DNA from: Lachnospiraceae bacterium
Lineage (GTDB): Bacteria > Bacillota > Clostridia > Lachnospirales > Lachnospiraceae
Assembly (NCBI GenBank): GCA_009911035.1
Contig: QXWO01000038.1
Coordinates: 1 to 60,193 of the forward strand
Direction: 5' to 3'
Length of the DNA stretch: 60,193 bases
The first letter of the stretch is position 1. Each line of letters starts with the position of its first letter. A model generated the notes under the pieces. The model did not search any database. It had not been told where the DNA came from and was given only the letters and a program-made list of their open reading frames with translations. This document shows positions 26,740 to 35,887 of the stretch, one piece after another. The position numbers and the translations under genes were made by a program.

Positions 26740-28071
26740 TTAATATCCATACCTCTTTCTATATTTTAAAAACATGAAGGCTGACAGAGCAAGGGCCATC
26801 AGCTCCGCTGCCGGTGTGGCCAGCCATATACCGTTTACGCCAAAGAGCAGAGGAAGCACGATCATGGTGACCAGCATAAATACAAAGGATCTGGAAAATG
26901 CAAGGGCAGCCGAAACGATCCCGTTAGATAATGCGGTAAACATTCCACTGGCAAAAATATTAAATCCGATAAAAAACAATGCGATCGTACATATCCGGTT
27001 CCCTGTTACCGCCAGCCCATGGACCGGATTATCCGGCCGGGCAAATACTGACACCAGCGGTCTTGTCAGCAGAAAGGAAGCTGCAACTGTGACCACGGAA
27101 ATACATGCAATCACCTTGAAACTCACTGCAACCAGTTTTTTCAGTTTTTCATGGTTTCGTTCCCCATAGTAAAAACTCGTCATGGGCGCAACACCATAAG
27201 AATATCCCGTGTAAAGGGAGCTGGCAAACATCAGCACATACATGATGATGGTCACAGCCGCAACCCCATCCTCCCCCACGTAATGGAGCATTGTCCAGTT
27301 AAACATCATTGTGATGATTCCTGTAACAAGCGCCGTTGCCATTTCCGAACATCCGTTCGTTGCTGCATTGGAAAGAACTTTGAACCGAAATACTGGTCTT
27401 TTAAAATGCAACAGACTCTTTTTCCGGCTGAAAACAAACAGACCGGCAACTGCCGTCACAGAATATCCAAGCCCTGTTGCAACTGCTGCACCGCTGATCC
27501 CCATGCCAATCCCTGCAATAAACACATAGTCAAGAACCATATTTAATACGCCGCCTGTTACAGAGCAGATCAGGGAAAGGGCCGCCTTTTCGCTGGCGAT
27601 CATATAGAGTGTGAAATTATTCATCAGAAGAATCGGCACTGTAAACACCAGATAACGGCTTAAATATTCCACACAGTATCCTTCTACATCCGCAGAAAGG
27701 TTCATTCCGGCAAAAATATGATCCACCGCCAGATATCCGGCCGCACACATAATAATCCCCACAACAACATTTACCAGGATCAGAAAGGTAAAATCTTCCT
27801 TTGCCTCATCCGTTTTCTGTTCCCCCATCTTTTTCATGATGACCGCACTTCCCCCCGTGGCAAGCATGGTAGAAATTGCTGTAACAAGCTGGATAACAGG
27901 CGCCGTCAGATTGATGGCCGAAAGGGCATTGGTACCGATCAGATTTGATACAAACAGACCGTCAACCATTGTATAAAAAGACATAAATACCGTCATGGCA
28001 ATGGTTGGCACGGCAAATTTCAATATATTTTTCAGTGTTACGGGTTTTTCATATACATTTTGGTTTTCCAT
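26740..28071 (-). CDS. MATE family efflux transporter
   Basis: 443 residues from the ATG at 28071 (GGAGG 8 nt upstream). Twelve helices, with FYTMVDGLFVSNLIG and AINLTAPVIQLV in the N-lobe and a matching second lobe. It is only distantly related to the exporters at 8586 and 57560, sharing the fold and motif order. No regulator is adjacent. Confidence 0.92.
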   Translation of the reverse strand: MENQNVYEKPVTLKNILKFAVPTIAMTVFMSFYTMVDGLFVSNLIGTNALSAINLTAPVIQLVTAISTMLATGGSAVIMKKMGEQKTDEAKEDFTFLILVNVVVGIIMCAAGYLAVDHIFAGMNLSADVEGYCVEYLSRYLVFTVPILLMNNFTLYMIASEKAALSLICSVTGGVLNMVLDYVFIAGIGMGISGAAVATGLGYSVTAVAGLFVFSRKKSLLHFKRPVFRFKVLSNAATNGCSEMATALVTGIITMMFNWTMLHYVGEDGVAAVTIIMYVLMFASSLYTGYSYGVAPMTSFYYGERNHEKLKKLVAVSFKVIACISVVTVAASFLLTRPLVSVFARPDNPVHGLAVTGNRICTIALFFIGFNIFASGMFTALSNGIVSAALAFSRSFVFMLVTMIVLPLLFGVNGIWLATPAAELMALALSAFMFLKYRKRYGY

Positions 28072-28189
28072 AAAGTTTTCCTCCAATTACTTTGTGTTTT
28101 TTCCTGCATATTGTTGTTACCTGTCTTTCTATCTCATTCTAAACCGTACAGTAACAGTACGGTCAATGCCTATTTTTATTTTTTTCAAC

Positions 28190-28224
28190 AAACGCTGCCA
28201 CGCTTCGTGAGCCGGCTTATTGTA
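28190..28224 (+). repeat. Palindromic repeat copy
   Basis: CTGCCACGCT, loop, GTGAGCCGGC and TTATTGTA, slightly diverged in the right arm (compare the copy at 341). Confidence 0.65.
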
Positions 28225-28230
28225 TGAAAA

Positions 28231-28261
28231 GCGGGGGCATCACCTGCTGTGACACCCCCGC
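28231..28261 (-). terminator. Terminator of the HD-domain gene
   Basis: GCGGGGG / CCCCCGC arms extended by a TGTCAC / GTGATG inner stem; on the minus strand it is followed by a short TTTTC tract. Confidence 0.75.
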
Positions 28262-28287
28262 TAAATTTTAAAAATTATGCGGAACCC

Positions 28288-28866
28288 TTATTCCATTTCT
28301 TCCTGTATCTGCTTTTCGCAGGAGCGCATTGCAAGAATGGTCTTTTCAAATAGCTCATTTAATTCCCACCCCAAAGCTTCCGCCCCCTTCGTGATCACGT
28401 CACGGGAGCACCCTGCGGCAAACTTTTTATCCTTAAATTTCTTCTTTACGCTGGAAGCTTCCATGTCCATCACACTTTTGGAAGGACGCATGAGAGCCGC
28501 CGCGCCGATAAGCCCGGTAAGCTCGTCCACTGCAAACAGTATTTTTTCCATCTCATGACTGGGCTTAACATCACAGCAGAGCCCATAACCATGGGAGCAG
28601 ACAGAATGAATCATATCCTCTGATACACCGCCTGCCCTTAACAGTTCGGGGGCTTTCACACAGTGCTGCTCCGGGTATAATTCAAAGTCAATGTCATGCA
28701 AAAGCCCGGTAATTGCCCAATAATCTGCCTCACTTCCGTATCCCAGCTCACCGGCATACCAGCGCATAACACCCTCCACCGTAAGTGCATGCTGGATGTG
28801 AAAAGGCTCCTTATTATATTTTTTTAATAGCGCAAGCGCTTCTTCCCTTGTCAGATCGTTTTCCAT
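28288..28866 (-). CDS. HD-domain hydrolase
   Basis: 192 residues from the ATG at 28866, which GGAGG precedes. HALTVEGVMRWYA supplies the first His, LLHDIDFELYPEQH the HD doublet and SHGYGLC the next His, followed by AVDELTGLIGAAALMRPSK with the final Asp. This pattern is typical of the small uncharacterised HDIG-like phosphohydrolases of Clostridia. Metal-dependent phosphohydrolase activity is a family inference. Confidence 0.85.
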   Translation of the reverse strand: MENDLTREEALALLKKYNKEPFHIQHALTVEGVMRWYAGELGYGSEADYWAITGLLHDIDFELYPEQHCVKAPELLRAGGVSEDMIHSVCSHGYGLCCDVKPSHEMEKILFAVDELTGLIGAAALMRPSKSVMDMEASSVKKKFKDKKFAAGCSRDVITKGAEALGWELNELFEKTILAMRSCEKQIQEEME

Positions 28867-28918
28867 TGTATCCTCCGTTTCCTCTTTTGCCATCTGCTTT
28901 TAAATCATGGCGTTCCGG

Positions 28919-29170
28919 CTATCCTTTCAGCCCTCTTGACTGGCGGTCCATATCTTCCACCACGATATCATAAATTTCCCCAAGGGAGGAACAGTACTCC
29001 AGTACTTTCCACGGCTCATTGGTATGGAAATGAATTTTAATCAATTCCTCATCTCCCACCGCCAGCAGACAGTCTCCTTTAAAATTTTCCGTGAAATATT
29101 CGGAAATCTCATCCTCGTCCAAGTCTTCCCCTTCAATCAATAATTGTGTGTCATACTTAAATTCCAGCAT
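28919..29170 (-). CDS. Stand-alone FakA/DAK C-terminal-like domain
   Basis: 83 residues. YDTQLLIEGEDLDEDEI, LLAVGDEELIKIHFHTNEP and WKVLEYCSSLGEIYDIVVEDM align with the C-terminal domain of fatty acid kinase FakA and related dihydroxyacetone-kinase-like proteins, without any kinase domain. It ends 52 bp before the HD-domain start, same strand. It may regulate or replace a FakA domain; the role is unknown. It is not truncated by a visible lesion. Confidence 0.7.
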   Translation of the reverse strand: MLEFKYDTQLLIEGEDLDEDEISEYFTENFKGDCLLAVGDEELIKIHFHTNEPWKVLEYCSSLGEIYDIVVEDMDRQSRGLKG

Positions 29171-29303
29171 AGTTGCCCTCCTTTAAAGCCATCCGGTTCC
29201 CATGGTTTCCTATCTTGTTTCTGTCCACTATTATATCCAATTTTGCATCCTTCTGTAAAGAACTTATGGGAACTGCTTTGGAAAAAAGATTTCCGAAAAA
29301 ATA

Positions 29304-29969
29304 TCAGCAGATAGCATACAGAGACTTAAACGTCTGGACAACGATCTCCACGTATTTTTCAATATTTTCCTCCAGAAGTCTCCAGTCGTATTCCTGACAG
29401 GGAAATATCCCTTTGTTCCGCGTGACATTTTTTACAGGAAGGGAAATCCCTGTATTCCACTTGGAATTGTAAGGAACCATTTTAAACTGAATGGTGTCAA
29501 GGGCATTGGCAATGGTATCGTTTACCATGGCCTTGTAGTTTTCAAGAGCACCGTTTCCACCGCCTCCGTGGGAAATGATACCTGCCAGTGTACCGTAAAT
29601 TTCTGACCGGTATTTATGGTCCTGCCACCAGTGCAGGAAAGTGATCTGCTCCATTTTTTCAAGGAGCATGCACAGCTTTGCAGGAATCGGCGCATAATGG
29701 GGGGAGACGAAAAACACATAGTCGGCAGTCAGTAATTCCTCATAAATGCAATTAAAATTCGTATCCTGCACGCATCTTTTCCCCTCATAGCACTGGCCGC
29801 ATCCCGTACAGGGATTCAGCGCACTCTTGCGCAAATCTATGATTTTACATAAGACATTCTTTTTATGAAGCACACCGGCAATCAGCTTACAGATACGGTA
29901 AGTGGTACTGTTTTTCTGACTTTCCATGATGTTTGATGCCGATATGCATACCGCTTTTTGCTCCTTCAT
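29304..29969 (-). CDS. Flavodoxin-like NADPH-dependent FMN reductase
   Basis: 221 residues. ISASNIMESQKNSTTYRI is the FMN phosphate loop. CTGCGQCYEGKRC, a cysteine-rich stretch common in this reductase group, follows. YVFFVSPHYAPIPAKLCMLLE forms the second flavin contact. Cytosolic redox enzyme; the substrate is unknown. Start ATG at 29969 after a weak GGGAG-like site. Confidence 0.8.
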   Translation of the reverse strand: MKEQKAVCISASNIMESQKNSTTYRICKLIAGVLHKKNVLCKIIDLRKSALNPCTGCGQCYEGKRCVQDTNFNCIYEELLTADYVFFVSPHYAPIPAKLCMLLEKMEQITFLHWWQDHKYRSEIYGTLAGIISHGGGGNGALENYKAMVNDTIANALDTIQFKMVPYNSKWNTGISLPVKNVTRNKGIFPCQEYDWRLLEENIEKYVEIVVQTFKSLYAIC

Positions 29970-30037
29970 CTCTACTTACTCCCTATTTTCTAAAGTTTAC
30001 TCTTAAGTGATAGATAAAAGAACGCATTTTTGACGTT

Positions 30038-31468
30038 CTAATACCCCAGATCCCTTTCAATGATGGTGCCGTCCATGGCATTGATGGTCAGCCGGCTTGC
30101 ATAGGAGGTATTATTGACCATCGCCTCCTTCCCCTCCGGGTAAAAAATTTCCGTGCCGAAGAAATCCCAGACCGGAACCATTTCCCCCTCCATAGGATTG
30201 CCTTTTTCAAACACCCGCATGTATCCCAGTCGTACTTCATCAATCAAAAAATCCAGTTTCATATTCTCACCGCCGTCATAAATATCCTCATATTTTTTCA
30301 GCGCCATTTCCTCAAAAATGTCCTGTATTTCCGAAAAAGGAAGCAAAAATACATATTCGTCAGACACCTTTTCCACCTGATAGGGATTCATCCAGTTAAA
30401 GCTTGTTAAACCTTCTTTATCATACACCAGTTCCAGCCGTTCATAGGGCCATGGGACTGTGTCATCATTTTCCAGCGACGTACCTTCACTTGCCGTATAG
30501 GTTACCGGTATTCCATCGATCACCCGTGTGAAGTTAAAGGCATACCCCACCGCATCCGTGTGCACATCCCCTTTTATTTCCTCCACCGAAACTGCCTGTA
30601 CATATTCTTCCCCGGACACGGCAAAGTCTGTAAATCCCATGGCCTCAACAGCCTCCTTTGCCCTTTGGCGCACCGATTCTATATTGATTTCTGCCGCCTG
30701 CGCAATTCCCTCCTGCTGGTCATAAAAATTATAAAAATTGCTGTTTACTCTGCTGCATCTTATTTGAAAACTGATCCACCGCCAAGTATCGGACAGATTA
30801 TTGTCCAAATAGACAAAAAAGTCCTCCCCATCCACTGTGGCATTACCGCTTAAAAAGTTTTCACCTTCCTTTGTCCTGCTATAGGACACAATCCCCGGCA
30901 CTTCTGTCAGGATGGCTTCCTTAGGAGCTCCTTTTGCAAGGGCGCTCCAATTGTTTATCTGCGCATCATAGTTCACTTCGCTTGCTGCCCCGCTCTTTTC
31001 AGCCTCAGCTCTCTGCTTTTCCAGCAGGGCAATGATATTTTCCACTTCTTCCAGCGTAAATCCATTGGACTGGGCCATTTCTTCATAATCCCGGTCCCAG
31101 AGAAAGGCGCCTTTTAAAAGGACTTCGTTTACCCTGTCATAGTCCTCCTGGGTAAATACACGGCTGGTCACTTTATAGGTCTTAAACCCATCCGCTTTGG
31201 GAATCACCACGGCGGCATCCGCTTTAATGGAAACGATTCCACTGCCTCCTTCCCACGTATAGCGCTCCGGCGCCTGCACCAGCTCTGCAATTGTCCCATC
31301 CGTCACCTGCTGGACGCCTGTATTGGTTTCACCCTCTCCTGTCTGCCGCGAATCCTCCTGTCTGGGAACTACGATCTCCTCCTGTGTATGCATATCGCTG
31401 GCACATCCAGCCATCATGATCACCATGCCCGTCGCTATGCACCATGCTGCCAATTTTATTTCTTTCAT
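30038..31468 (-). CDS. Large lipoprotein in a two-component operon (DUF6034-like)
   Basis: 476 residues from the ATG at 31468 (AGGGAG upstream). Lipobox MMAGC near residue 21 predicts a surface lipoprotein. The mature part has FTQEDYDRVNEVLL early and WPYERLELVYDKEGLTSFNW and VPVWDFFG later. The gross layout parallels the lipoprotein at 40671, which also sits next to a sensor kinase and an ABC system. From memory this resembles DUF6034. It overlaps the histidine kinase gene by a few bases if the upstream ATG is used, so it is third in the RR-HK-lipoprotein operon and may be the sensed ligand-binding partner. Confidence 0.7.
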   Translation of the reverse strand: MKEIKLAAWCIATGMVIMMAGCASDMHTQEEIVVPRQEDSRQTGEGETNTGVQQVTDGTIAELVQAPERYTWEGGSGIVSIKADAAVVIPKADGFKTYKVTSRVFTQEDYDRVNEVLLKGAFLWDRDYEEMAQSNGFTLEEVENIIALLEKQRAEAEKSGAASEVNYDAQINNWSALAKGAPKEAILTEVPGIVSYSRTKEGENFLSGNATVDGEDFFVYLDNNLSDTWRWISFQIRCSRVNSNFYNFYDQQEGIAQAAEINIESVRQRAKEAVEAMGFTDFAVSGEEYVQAVSVEEIKGDVHTDAVGYAFNFTRVIDGIPVTYTASEGTSLENDDTVPWPYERLELVYDKEGLTSFNWMNPYQVEKVSDEYVFLLPFSEIQDIFEEMALKKYEDIYDGGENMKLDFLIDEVRLGYMRVFEKGNPMEGEMVPVWDFFGTEIFYPEGKEAMVNNTSYASRLTINAMDGTIIERDLGY

Positions 31469-31476
31469 ATTCTCCC

Positions 31477-32895
31477 TCATCTCTGTCCTGTATTTATACT
31501 CTGATCTGTCTGTTTTCCTTCAAAAATGACCGAAATCTTCGTGCCCTCTCCCACTTTGCTTTCTATCAGAATCTGCACCCCGTGAAGCTGGGCAATCATG
31601 CTGCACAGGGCCAGCCCAAGGCCGCTTCCCCCTGCTTTCCGGCTCCGGGCTTTATCCACCATATAAAAGGCTTCCGTCACCCGCCCGATTTCATCTTCGG
31701 GAATCCCGCATCCGAAGTCCTGTACGGTAATGATATTCCCTTCCCCCTTTAAATAAACTGTATCCCCCTCCTGACTGGCCCTCGCCCCGTTGTCGATCAA
31801 ATTGACCAGAAGGCTTTCAAATAAATCTTTATCTATTTTCTTTGGTTCCATTTCGCAGGAGTACACCAATTGGATATTCTTCTGCCGCAAATGATGTTCC
31901 TCCAGCCTTGCCACCTGCCCGAACAGCTCCTTCATGGATGTTTCTTCCATATTAATGCTGTCGTTCTCATATAGCCCCATCAGACTCATAAGCTTACTGC
32001 TAAGATGCTCCAGCCGCCTGCATTCTTCTTTAATATGATACAGCGCCCTCTCCTGCTTTTCCTTTTTCAGGTTCACATGAAGAAGGGTGTCGGAATACCC
32101 AATAATGGACGTCATGGGCGTTTTCAGTTCATGGGTAAGGCTTCCAAGCATCTGCCTGCGCTGCTCGGAAACCTTAGACAGCTCCGTAACCTGACTTTCT
32201 ATCCTGTCCGCCATGCTGTTAAAAGCCGCCGCCATAAGGCCCACCTCGTCCCTTGTATGGACATCGGCCCTTCTCTTAAGCTCCCCTTCGCTGATATCCT
32301 GGGCTGCCTGCTGTAATTCCCGCAAGGGCTGCATGATTTTCCTTGTAACTAAAAATACAATAATCATTGCAAAAACTACCGCCAGTGCCAGAATCATCAA
32401 ATCCACGATCACCTGCTTTTGTATGTCCCTGTATAAATCAGAAATATCCTGCACAAGTATCAGCTTGTATTCTTTTTCTCCAGCTGCCGGAACCTTTTTT
32501 CCTGAAATCAGGATGTACTGCTCTTCCTTTGCCTGTATGATGCTGAAACCATCCGTCCCGTTCCACCGCTCATCCTGTGGATTTTTCAGTTCAAAAGGAG
32601 TCAGGTTGCAGATCACCTCATTGTCTTCAATGAGAATATATTTAGAAGCGCTGTATTTTTTTATAAGATAAGTAATATATGAATTTTTGGCAGCCTCACT
32701 GTGTTCTTTTGCCGGACTGTTTTCCAGCTCCCTTGCCAGCGCATAGGCAGTGGAATGAAGCTGCTGTTCGCAGCTTTCTATGGTTTTTTCCTGATTATAG
32801 TTCACTGAACGGTAAACCACCGCAGCCCCCGATGCGCCGGTGGCCAGCAGGATCACCGTCACCGTGACCAGAGACAGCTTTTTCCACAGTTTCAT
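31477..32895 (-). CDS. HAMP-containing sensor histidine kinase
   Basis: 472 residues. Two membrane helices (about 8-28 and 160-182) flank an extracellular domain. HAMP follows (RADVHTRDEVGLMAAAFN). The H-box is GSLTHELKTPMTSIIGYS near residue 252. The ATPase has NLIDNGARA and FGCGIPEDEI, then GGSGLGLAL. A PhoR-like orthodox kinase. The stop codon abuts the start of the lipoprotein gene, and the response regulator gene ends immediately upstream. Confidence 0.95.
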   Translation of the reverse strand: MKLWKKLSLVTVTVILLATGASGAAVVYRSVNYNQEKTIESCEQQLHSTAYALARELENSPAKEHSEAAKNSYITYLIKKYSASKYILIEDNEVICNLTPFELKNPQDERWNGTDGFSIIQAKEEQYILISGKKVPAAGEKEYKLILVQDISDLYRDIQKQVIVDLMILALAVVFAMIIVFLVTRKIMQPLRELQQAAQDISEGELKRRADVHTRDEVGLMAAAFNSMADRIESQVTELSKVSEQRRQMLGSLTHELKTPMTSIIGYSDTLLHVNLKKEKQERALYHIKEECRRLEHLSSKLMSLMGLYENDSINMEETSMKELFGQVARLEEHHLRQKNIQLVYSCEMEPKKIDKDLFESLLVNLIDNGARASQEGDTVYLKGEGNIITVQDFGCGIPEDEIGRVTEAFYMVDKARSRKAGGSGLGLALCSMIAQLHGVQILIESKVGEGTKISVIFEGKQTDQSINTGQR

Positions 32896-33594
32896 TTAAT
32901 CCAAATCCTCCAGACGGTACCCTTTTTTGGAAATAGTGCGGATAACTCCATAAAAATCCAGCTTTTTCCGAAGCTGTCCAATGTGAACGTCCACTGTCCT
33001 CGTCTCCCCCATATAGTCGGTTCCCCAGATTCTGTTTAACAGTTCTTCTCTTGAAAAAGCCACATTCTTACTTCCTGCCAGAGTCACTAAAAGTTCGTAC
33101 TCCATAGGCTTTAAGGGCACCTGTACACCGCCTCTTAGGACAATGTGCTGTGTTAGATCAATAACCACATCCCGGATTTGTATTTTTTTCCTGCTACGCC
33201 CTGTCCTTTGCAGCACTTTCTCCATCCTGACCAGAAGTTCCAGCACCTCAAAAGGCTTGACGATATAGTCCTCCGCACCGGCTGTCAGCCCGTAGACCTT
33301 AGAAGCCACATCATCTTTTGCAGTCAGGTAAATCACCGGAATATCTGCCCTTTGAAAATCCTCCATCAGTTCAAATCCATCCTTCCCCGGCAGCATCACA
33401 TCTACCAGGGCTAAAGCAATTTCCTGCCCCTCCATGTCCTTTAATAGTTTTTCGGCTGCAAGCCCATCAGAAACAGGCAGCGTTTCATACCCTGCTGCGT
33501 CCAGATTCATACAAATCAGTTCCGAAATGGAACTGTCATCCTCAACCACCAGAATTTTAGTTTTTATAACTCTCCCCCCACTCCTAATTGACAC
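32896..33594 (-). CDS. OmpR/PhoB response regulator
   Basis: About 230 residues. The receiver has KTKILVVEDDSSISELI, Asp in LVDVMLPGKDG, IYLTAK and IVKPF. The C-terminal winged helix has LLNRIWGTDYMGETRTVDVH and IGQLRKKLD. The start is odd: the only standard in-frame codon near the conserved KILVV is a GTG at 33594 that would add ten residues, while a strong GGGGGGAG lies just before an ATA codon (GTTATAAAAACT). The exact N terminus is therefore unsettled. Confidence 0.93.
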   Translation of the reverse strand: MSIRSGGRVIKTKILVVEDDSSISELICMNLDAAGYETLPVSDGLAAEKLLKDMEGQEIALALVDVMLPGKDGFELMEDFQRADIPVIYLTAKDDVASKVYGLTAGAEDYIVKPFEVLELLVRMEKVLQRTGRSRKKIQIRDVVIDLTQHIVLRGGVQVPLKPMEYELLVTLAGSKNVAFSREELLNRIWGTDYMGETRTVDVHIGQLRKKLDFYGVIRTISKKGYRLEDLD

Positions 33595-33711
33595 ACAAAT
33601 TTATCTTAGCACAGCCTCTGTGCAAAAAAAGCATCAAAATGTAAACATTGCTTACATTTTAATGCTTTTTGCTTTATTTTGTCTCTAAAGGGAACTATTA
33701 TATAGCTTATT

Positions 33712-34230
33712 CTACCCCTTCCAAGCATTTTTTTCTGCAAACCGCAGAAGGGAAACTATGGGCATGATCAGTATCCCGCAAAAAAAGTTGCTCACGCCAT
33801 GGATAACGTCCCAGGGCAGTCCCGCCACGATCCAAGCCCCCATTCCCTTAAGGCTTAACCCATACAAAAGTGCCTGTGCAGGCGCATACAGGGTTCCGAA
33901 CAGGAAACCGTGCATTGCGCATACAAGCATATAGACCACCGGCTGCACCTTTTTGGGCATGTTCCGGGGAAGGAGCATAACCGCCCCCCAGAGAACTGTC
34001 CACACATAAAGATAGGGAACCCACCAAGACGCAAAACCGCTGAAAAGCCCGTTCAAAATCACATAAGTATAGATGGGATACAATGCCTTTTTCCTGTAAA
34101 CTATCGTGTAGGCAGTGATAAAGGTCCCCAGAAGATGGATGTTGGGGGCTGCCTCCATAATCATCTTGGACGCATACATAACAGCCCCCAGCATCGCAAA
34201 CACTGTCATTTCCCGTGTTGATACCTTCAT
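33712..34230 (-). CDS. ECF transporter S component
   Basis: 172 residues with about five helices. Hydrophobic substrate-binding subunit pattern of small ECF S proteins: AMLGAVMYASKMIMEAAPNIH and MHGFLFGTLYAPAQALLYG. It needs shared EcfA/A'/T subunits encoded elsewhere. It starts 3 bp after the DUF4430 lipoprotein gene, and that gene is preceded by a cobalamin riboswitch, so corrinoid uptake is the best guess for its substrate. Confidence 0.8.
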   Translation of the reverse strand: MKVSTREMTVFAMLGAVMYASKMIMEAAPNIHLLGTFITAYTIVYRKKALYPIYTYVILNGLFSGFASWWVPYLYVWTVLWGAVMLLPRNMPKKVQPVVYMLVCAMHGFLFGTLYAPAQALLYGLSLKGMGAWIVAGLPWDVIHGVSNFFCGILIMPIVSLLRFAEKNAWKG

Positions 34231-34232
34231 CC

Positions 34233-34685
34233 CTATTCTACCTTGAAAGAATAACTTTCCCCTTCGGCAATAGGTGTGGTGTCAACACCGGAAGACGCAT
34301 ACTCTCCATTTACATAGAATGCCCAATATACGCCATCCTTATCATAATCTGCAGTAATCCCGTTTACGCTCTTTACGAAAAGACCATATTCGCTTTCTTC
34401 TCCTGCAATTAGTCCAAGTTCGGCTAAAGCCTCCCCAACCGTTTCTTTATCTGTGTGGATCTCAAACTGCGTTTCATTACCGTCTTTATCCACTACCGTG
34501 AAGGGAAATTCCCGGCTTCCTTCACCCAGCACGCCTCCCGGCTGCTGCGCGGCTTCTCCCGCTTCCGTATCAACCGTTTCTTTCCCTGCACTGCCATTAC
34601 AACCGATTGTACCAAGTGCCATAGCCGCAATAAGCACCATACAAAGGATGCATGACAAAAATTTTTTCCTGCATTTCATCTGCAT
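34233..34685 (-). CDS. DUF4430 (transcobalamin-like) lipoprotein
   Basis: 150 residues from the ATG at 34685 (AAGGAG upstream). Lipobox ALGTIGC near residue 25. The mature domain EIHTDKETVGEALAELGLI, VNGITADYDKDGVYWAFYVNGEYASSGVDTTPI is the DUF4430 fold, related to the transcobalamin C-terminal domain. It probably binds a corrinoid at the cell surface and hands it to the downstream S component. The riboswitch upstream fits this. Confidence 0.85.
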   Translation of the reverse strand: MQMKCRKKFLSCILCMVLIAAMALGTIGCNGSAGKETVDTEAGEAAQQPGGVLGEGSREFPFTVVDKDGNETQFEIHTDKETVGEALAELGLIAGEESEYGLFVKSVNGITADYDKDGVYWAFYVNGEYASSGVDTTPIAEGESYSFKVE

Positions 34686-34754
34686 ATTCCTTATCTCCTT
34701 TGTTTTATTATCATGACACCAGACAGCCCGCTGCGCGGACGATCCATATGTCAG

Positions 34755-34787
34755 CAAACACTGTCCCGCAGAGCGTGACAATGTTTG
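34755..34787 (-). repeat. Diverged palindromic repeat, strong hairpin
   Basis: On the minus strand arms CAAACA-TGTC-CGC and GCG-GACA-TGTTTG pair almost perfectly. Its core CACGCTCTGCGGGACAG is the same family as the copies at 23088 and 25993. It lies between the riboswitch and the DUF4430 start, so it may take part in the expression platform. Confidence 0.6.
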
Positions 34788-34864
34788 TTTTGCAACCAGT
34801 AAGTCAGACTTCTGCCTGCGGTTCCTCTATAAACCGGCGCCCGCGGTTTTAAAAAGAGGCCTGT

Positions 34865-35064
34865 GTGTCCGGATATTTCGACTTGGCACTTTGGAACAAT
34901 CTTTGTTTTTCCTCCGGACTGCTCCCTGCATCCGCCAGCCTTCTCAGAATCATCAAGATTCCAATGGCTTTTCCCAGCTTACGGCTTCTGGTCAGCGGAC
35001 ACCTGTTTCCATGTGCTTCACGGCGACGGGCTCGTACAGGATTTCCACCTGTTTCCCCGGACAC
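34865..35064 (-). ncRNA. Cobalamin riboswitch
   Basis: On the minus strand the outer stem GTGTCCGG (35064-35057) pairs with CCGGACAC (34872-34865). Inside, GGGGAAACAGGTGGAAATCCTGT then CGAGCCCGTCGCCGTGAAG follows the cobalamin aptamer order GGGAA-CCGGUG-AAUCCGG-CCCGCCACUGUAA. Then come GCCATTGG, GAGAAGGC and AGTCCGGAGG, in the places of GCCACUG, GGGAAGG and the B12 box. The B12 box lacks its usual ACCTGCC end, so it is either divergent or partly decayed. A hairpin CCTCT / AGAGG at about 34830-34860 may be the expression platform. It should repress the DUF4430-ECF S operon when B12 is present. Confidence 0.8.
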
Positions 35065-35114
35065 TCCGGTTACTATCATAATATTTTATGGCTGGATGGT
35101 CAAGCCGGTATTTT

Positions 35115-35759
35115 TCAAATACGCTCTGCTCTGGAAAAAATACACCCGCAATAATCCTGTCTGTACAAACCGTATTCCTTTGAAAGCTCCACTGACCGCT
35201 TGTATCCGTTCTTTTTCTTAAAATCAGACGGAAGAAACGCCGTTCCATATTCTACGGCAAGCCGCTCCCCGATCTCGTTTATCTTTGCCGCATTTTTTAA
35301 AGGACTGATGGTCAGTGTTGTGGTAAAGTAATCTGCCTGCGCTTCCTTCGCCTTTTTTGCCGTCTCCAAAAGTCTCATTTCATAGCACACAAAGCACCTT
35401 TCCATGCCTTCTTTGCACTTTTCCAGTCCCTTTACCCTTTCAAAAAATAAGTCCCTGTCATAACTTCCCTCTATGACCTCTATTTTGTAGGCCTCCTCCC
35501 TTCCGTCCCCGGAAAGCTGCCTGTTAAATTCTCCGATCAGTCTTTTCTGTTCTGCCGCCCGCTTCAAATATTCCGTATCTTCGGTAATATTGGGATTATA
35601 ATAAAACACTGTGATCCTGAAAAAAGTCCGCAGATATTCAAGCACATAGCTGCTGCACGGTGCGCAGCAGCTATGGAGAAAGAGATGTTTTCCTTTATTT
35701 TCTGTGTTACTTAATATTTTATCCAGTTCCTTTGCATAATTCCTGTTCATTGTTCCCAT
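35115..35759 (-). CDS. queH: Epoxyqueuosine reductase QueH
   Basis: About 211-214 residues; ATG at 35750 or 35759. Cysteine-rich enzyme of the DUF208 family: HSCCAPCSS near residue 30, ERCFVCYEMRL near 125 and DYCGC near the C terminus hold the iron-sulfur and active-site cysteines. It does the last step of queuosine synthesis without needing B12, unlike QueG. It lies downstream of purA and just upstream of the cobalamin riboswitch. Confidence 0.93.
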   Translation of the reverse strand: MGTMNRNYAKELDKILSNTENKGKHLFLHSCCAPCSSYVLEYLRTFFRITVFYYNPNITEDTEYLKRAAEQKRLIGEFNRQLSGDGREEAYKIEVIEGSYDRDLFFERVKGLEKCKEGMERCFVCYEMRLLETAKKAKEAQADYFTTTLTISPLKNAAKINEIGERLAVEYGTAFLPSDFKKKNGYKRSVELSKEYGLYRQDYCGCIFSRAERI

Positions 35760-35887
35760 CAGTTTAAGCCTTTCGTCCTTTATCTATAGAAACATCATAT
35801 ACCTATCTTCCCTGATAGTAAACAGAAAATACTGCCCCAAGGTTCCTTTATCTGGTCAGATCCATATGTCTGCGCCCAGCCGCCCCT

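Noticed and set aside
34800-34830. B12-box-like word AAGTCAG...CTGCC on the plus strand
   Set aside because: No gene follows on that strand, and the full aptamer lies on the minus strand at 34865-35064.
34849-35248. Several overlapping frames in the riboswitch region
   Set aside because: They fall within the structured RNA and show no protein-like features.
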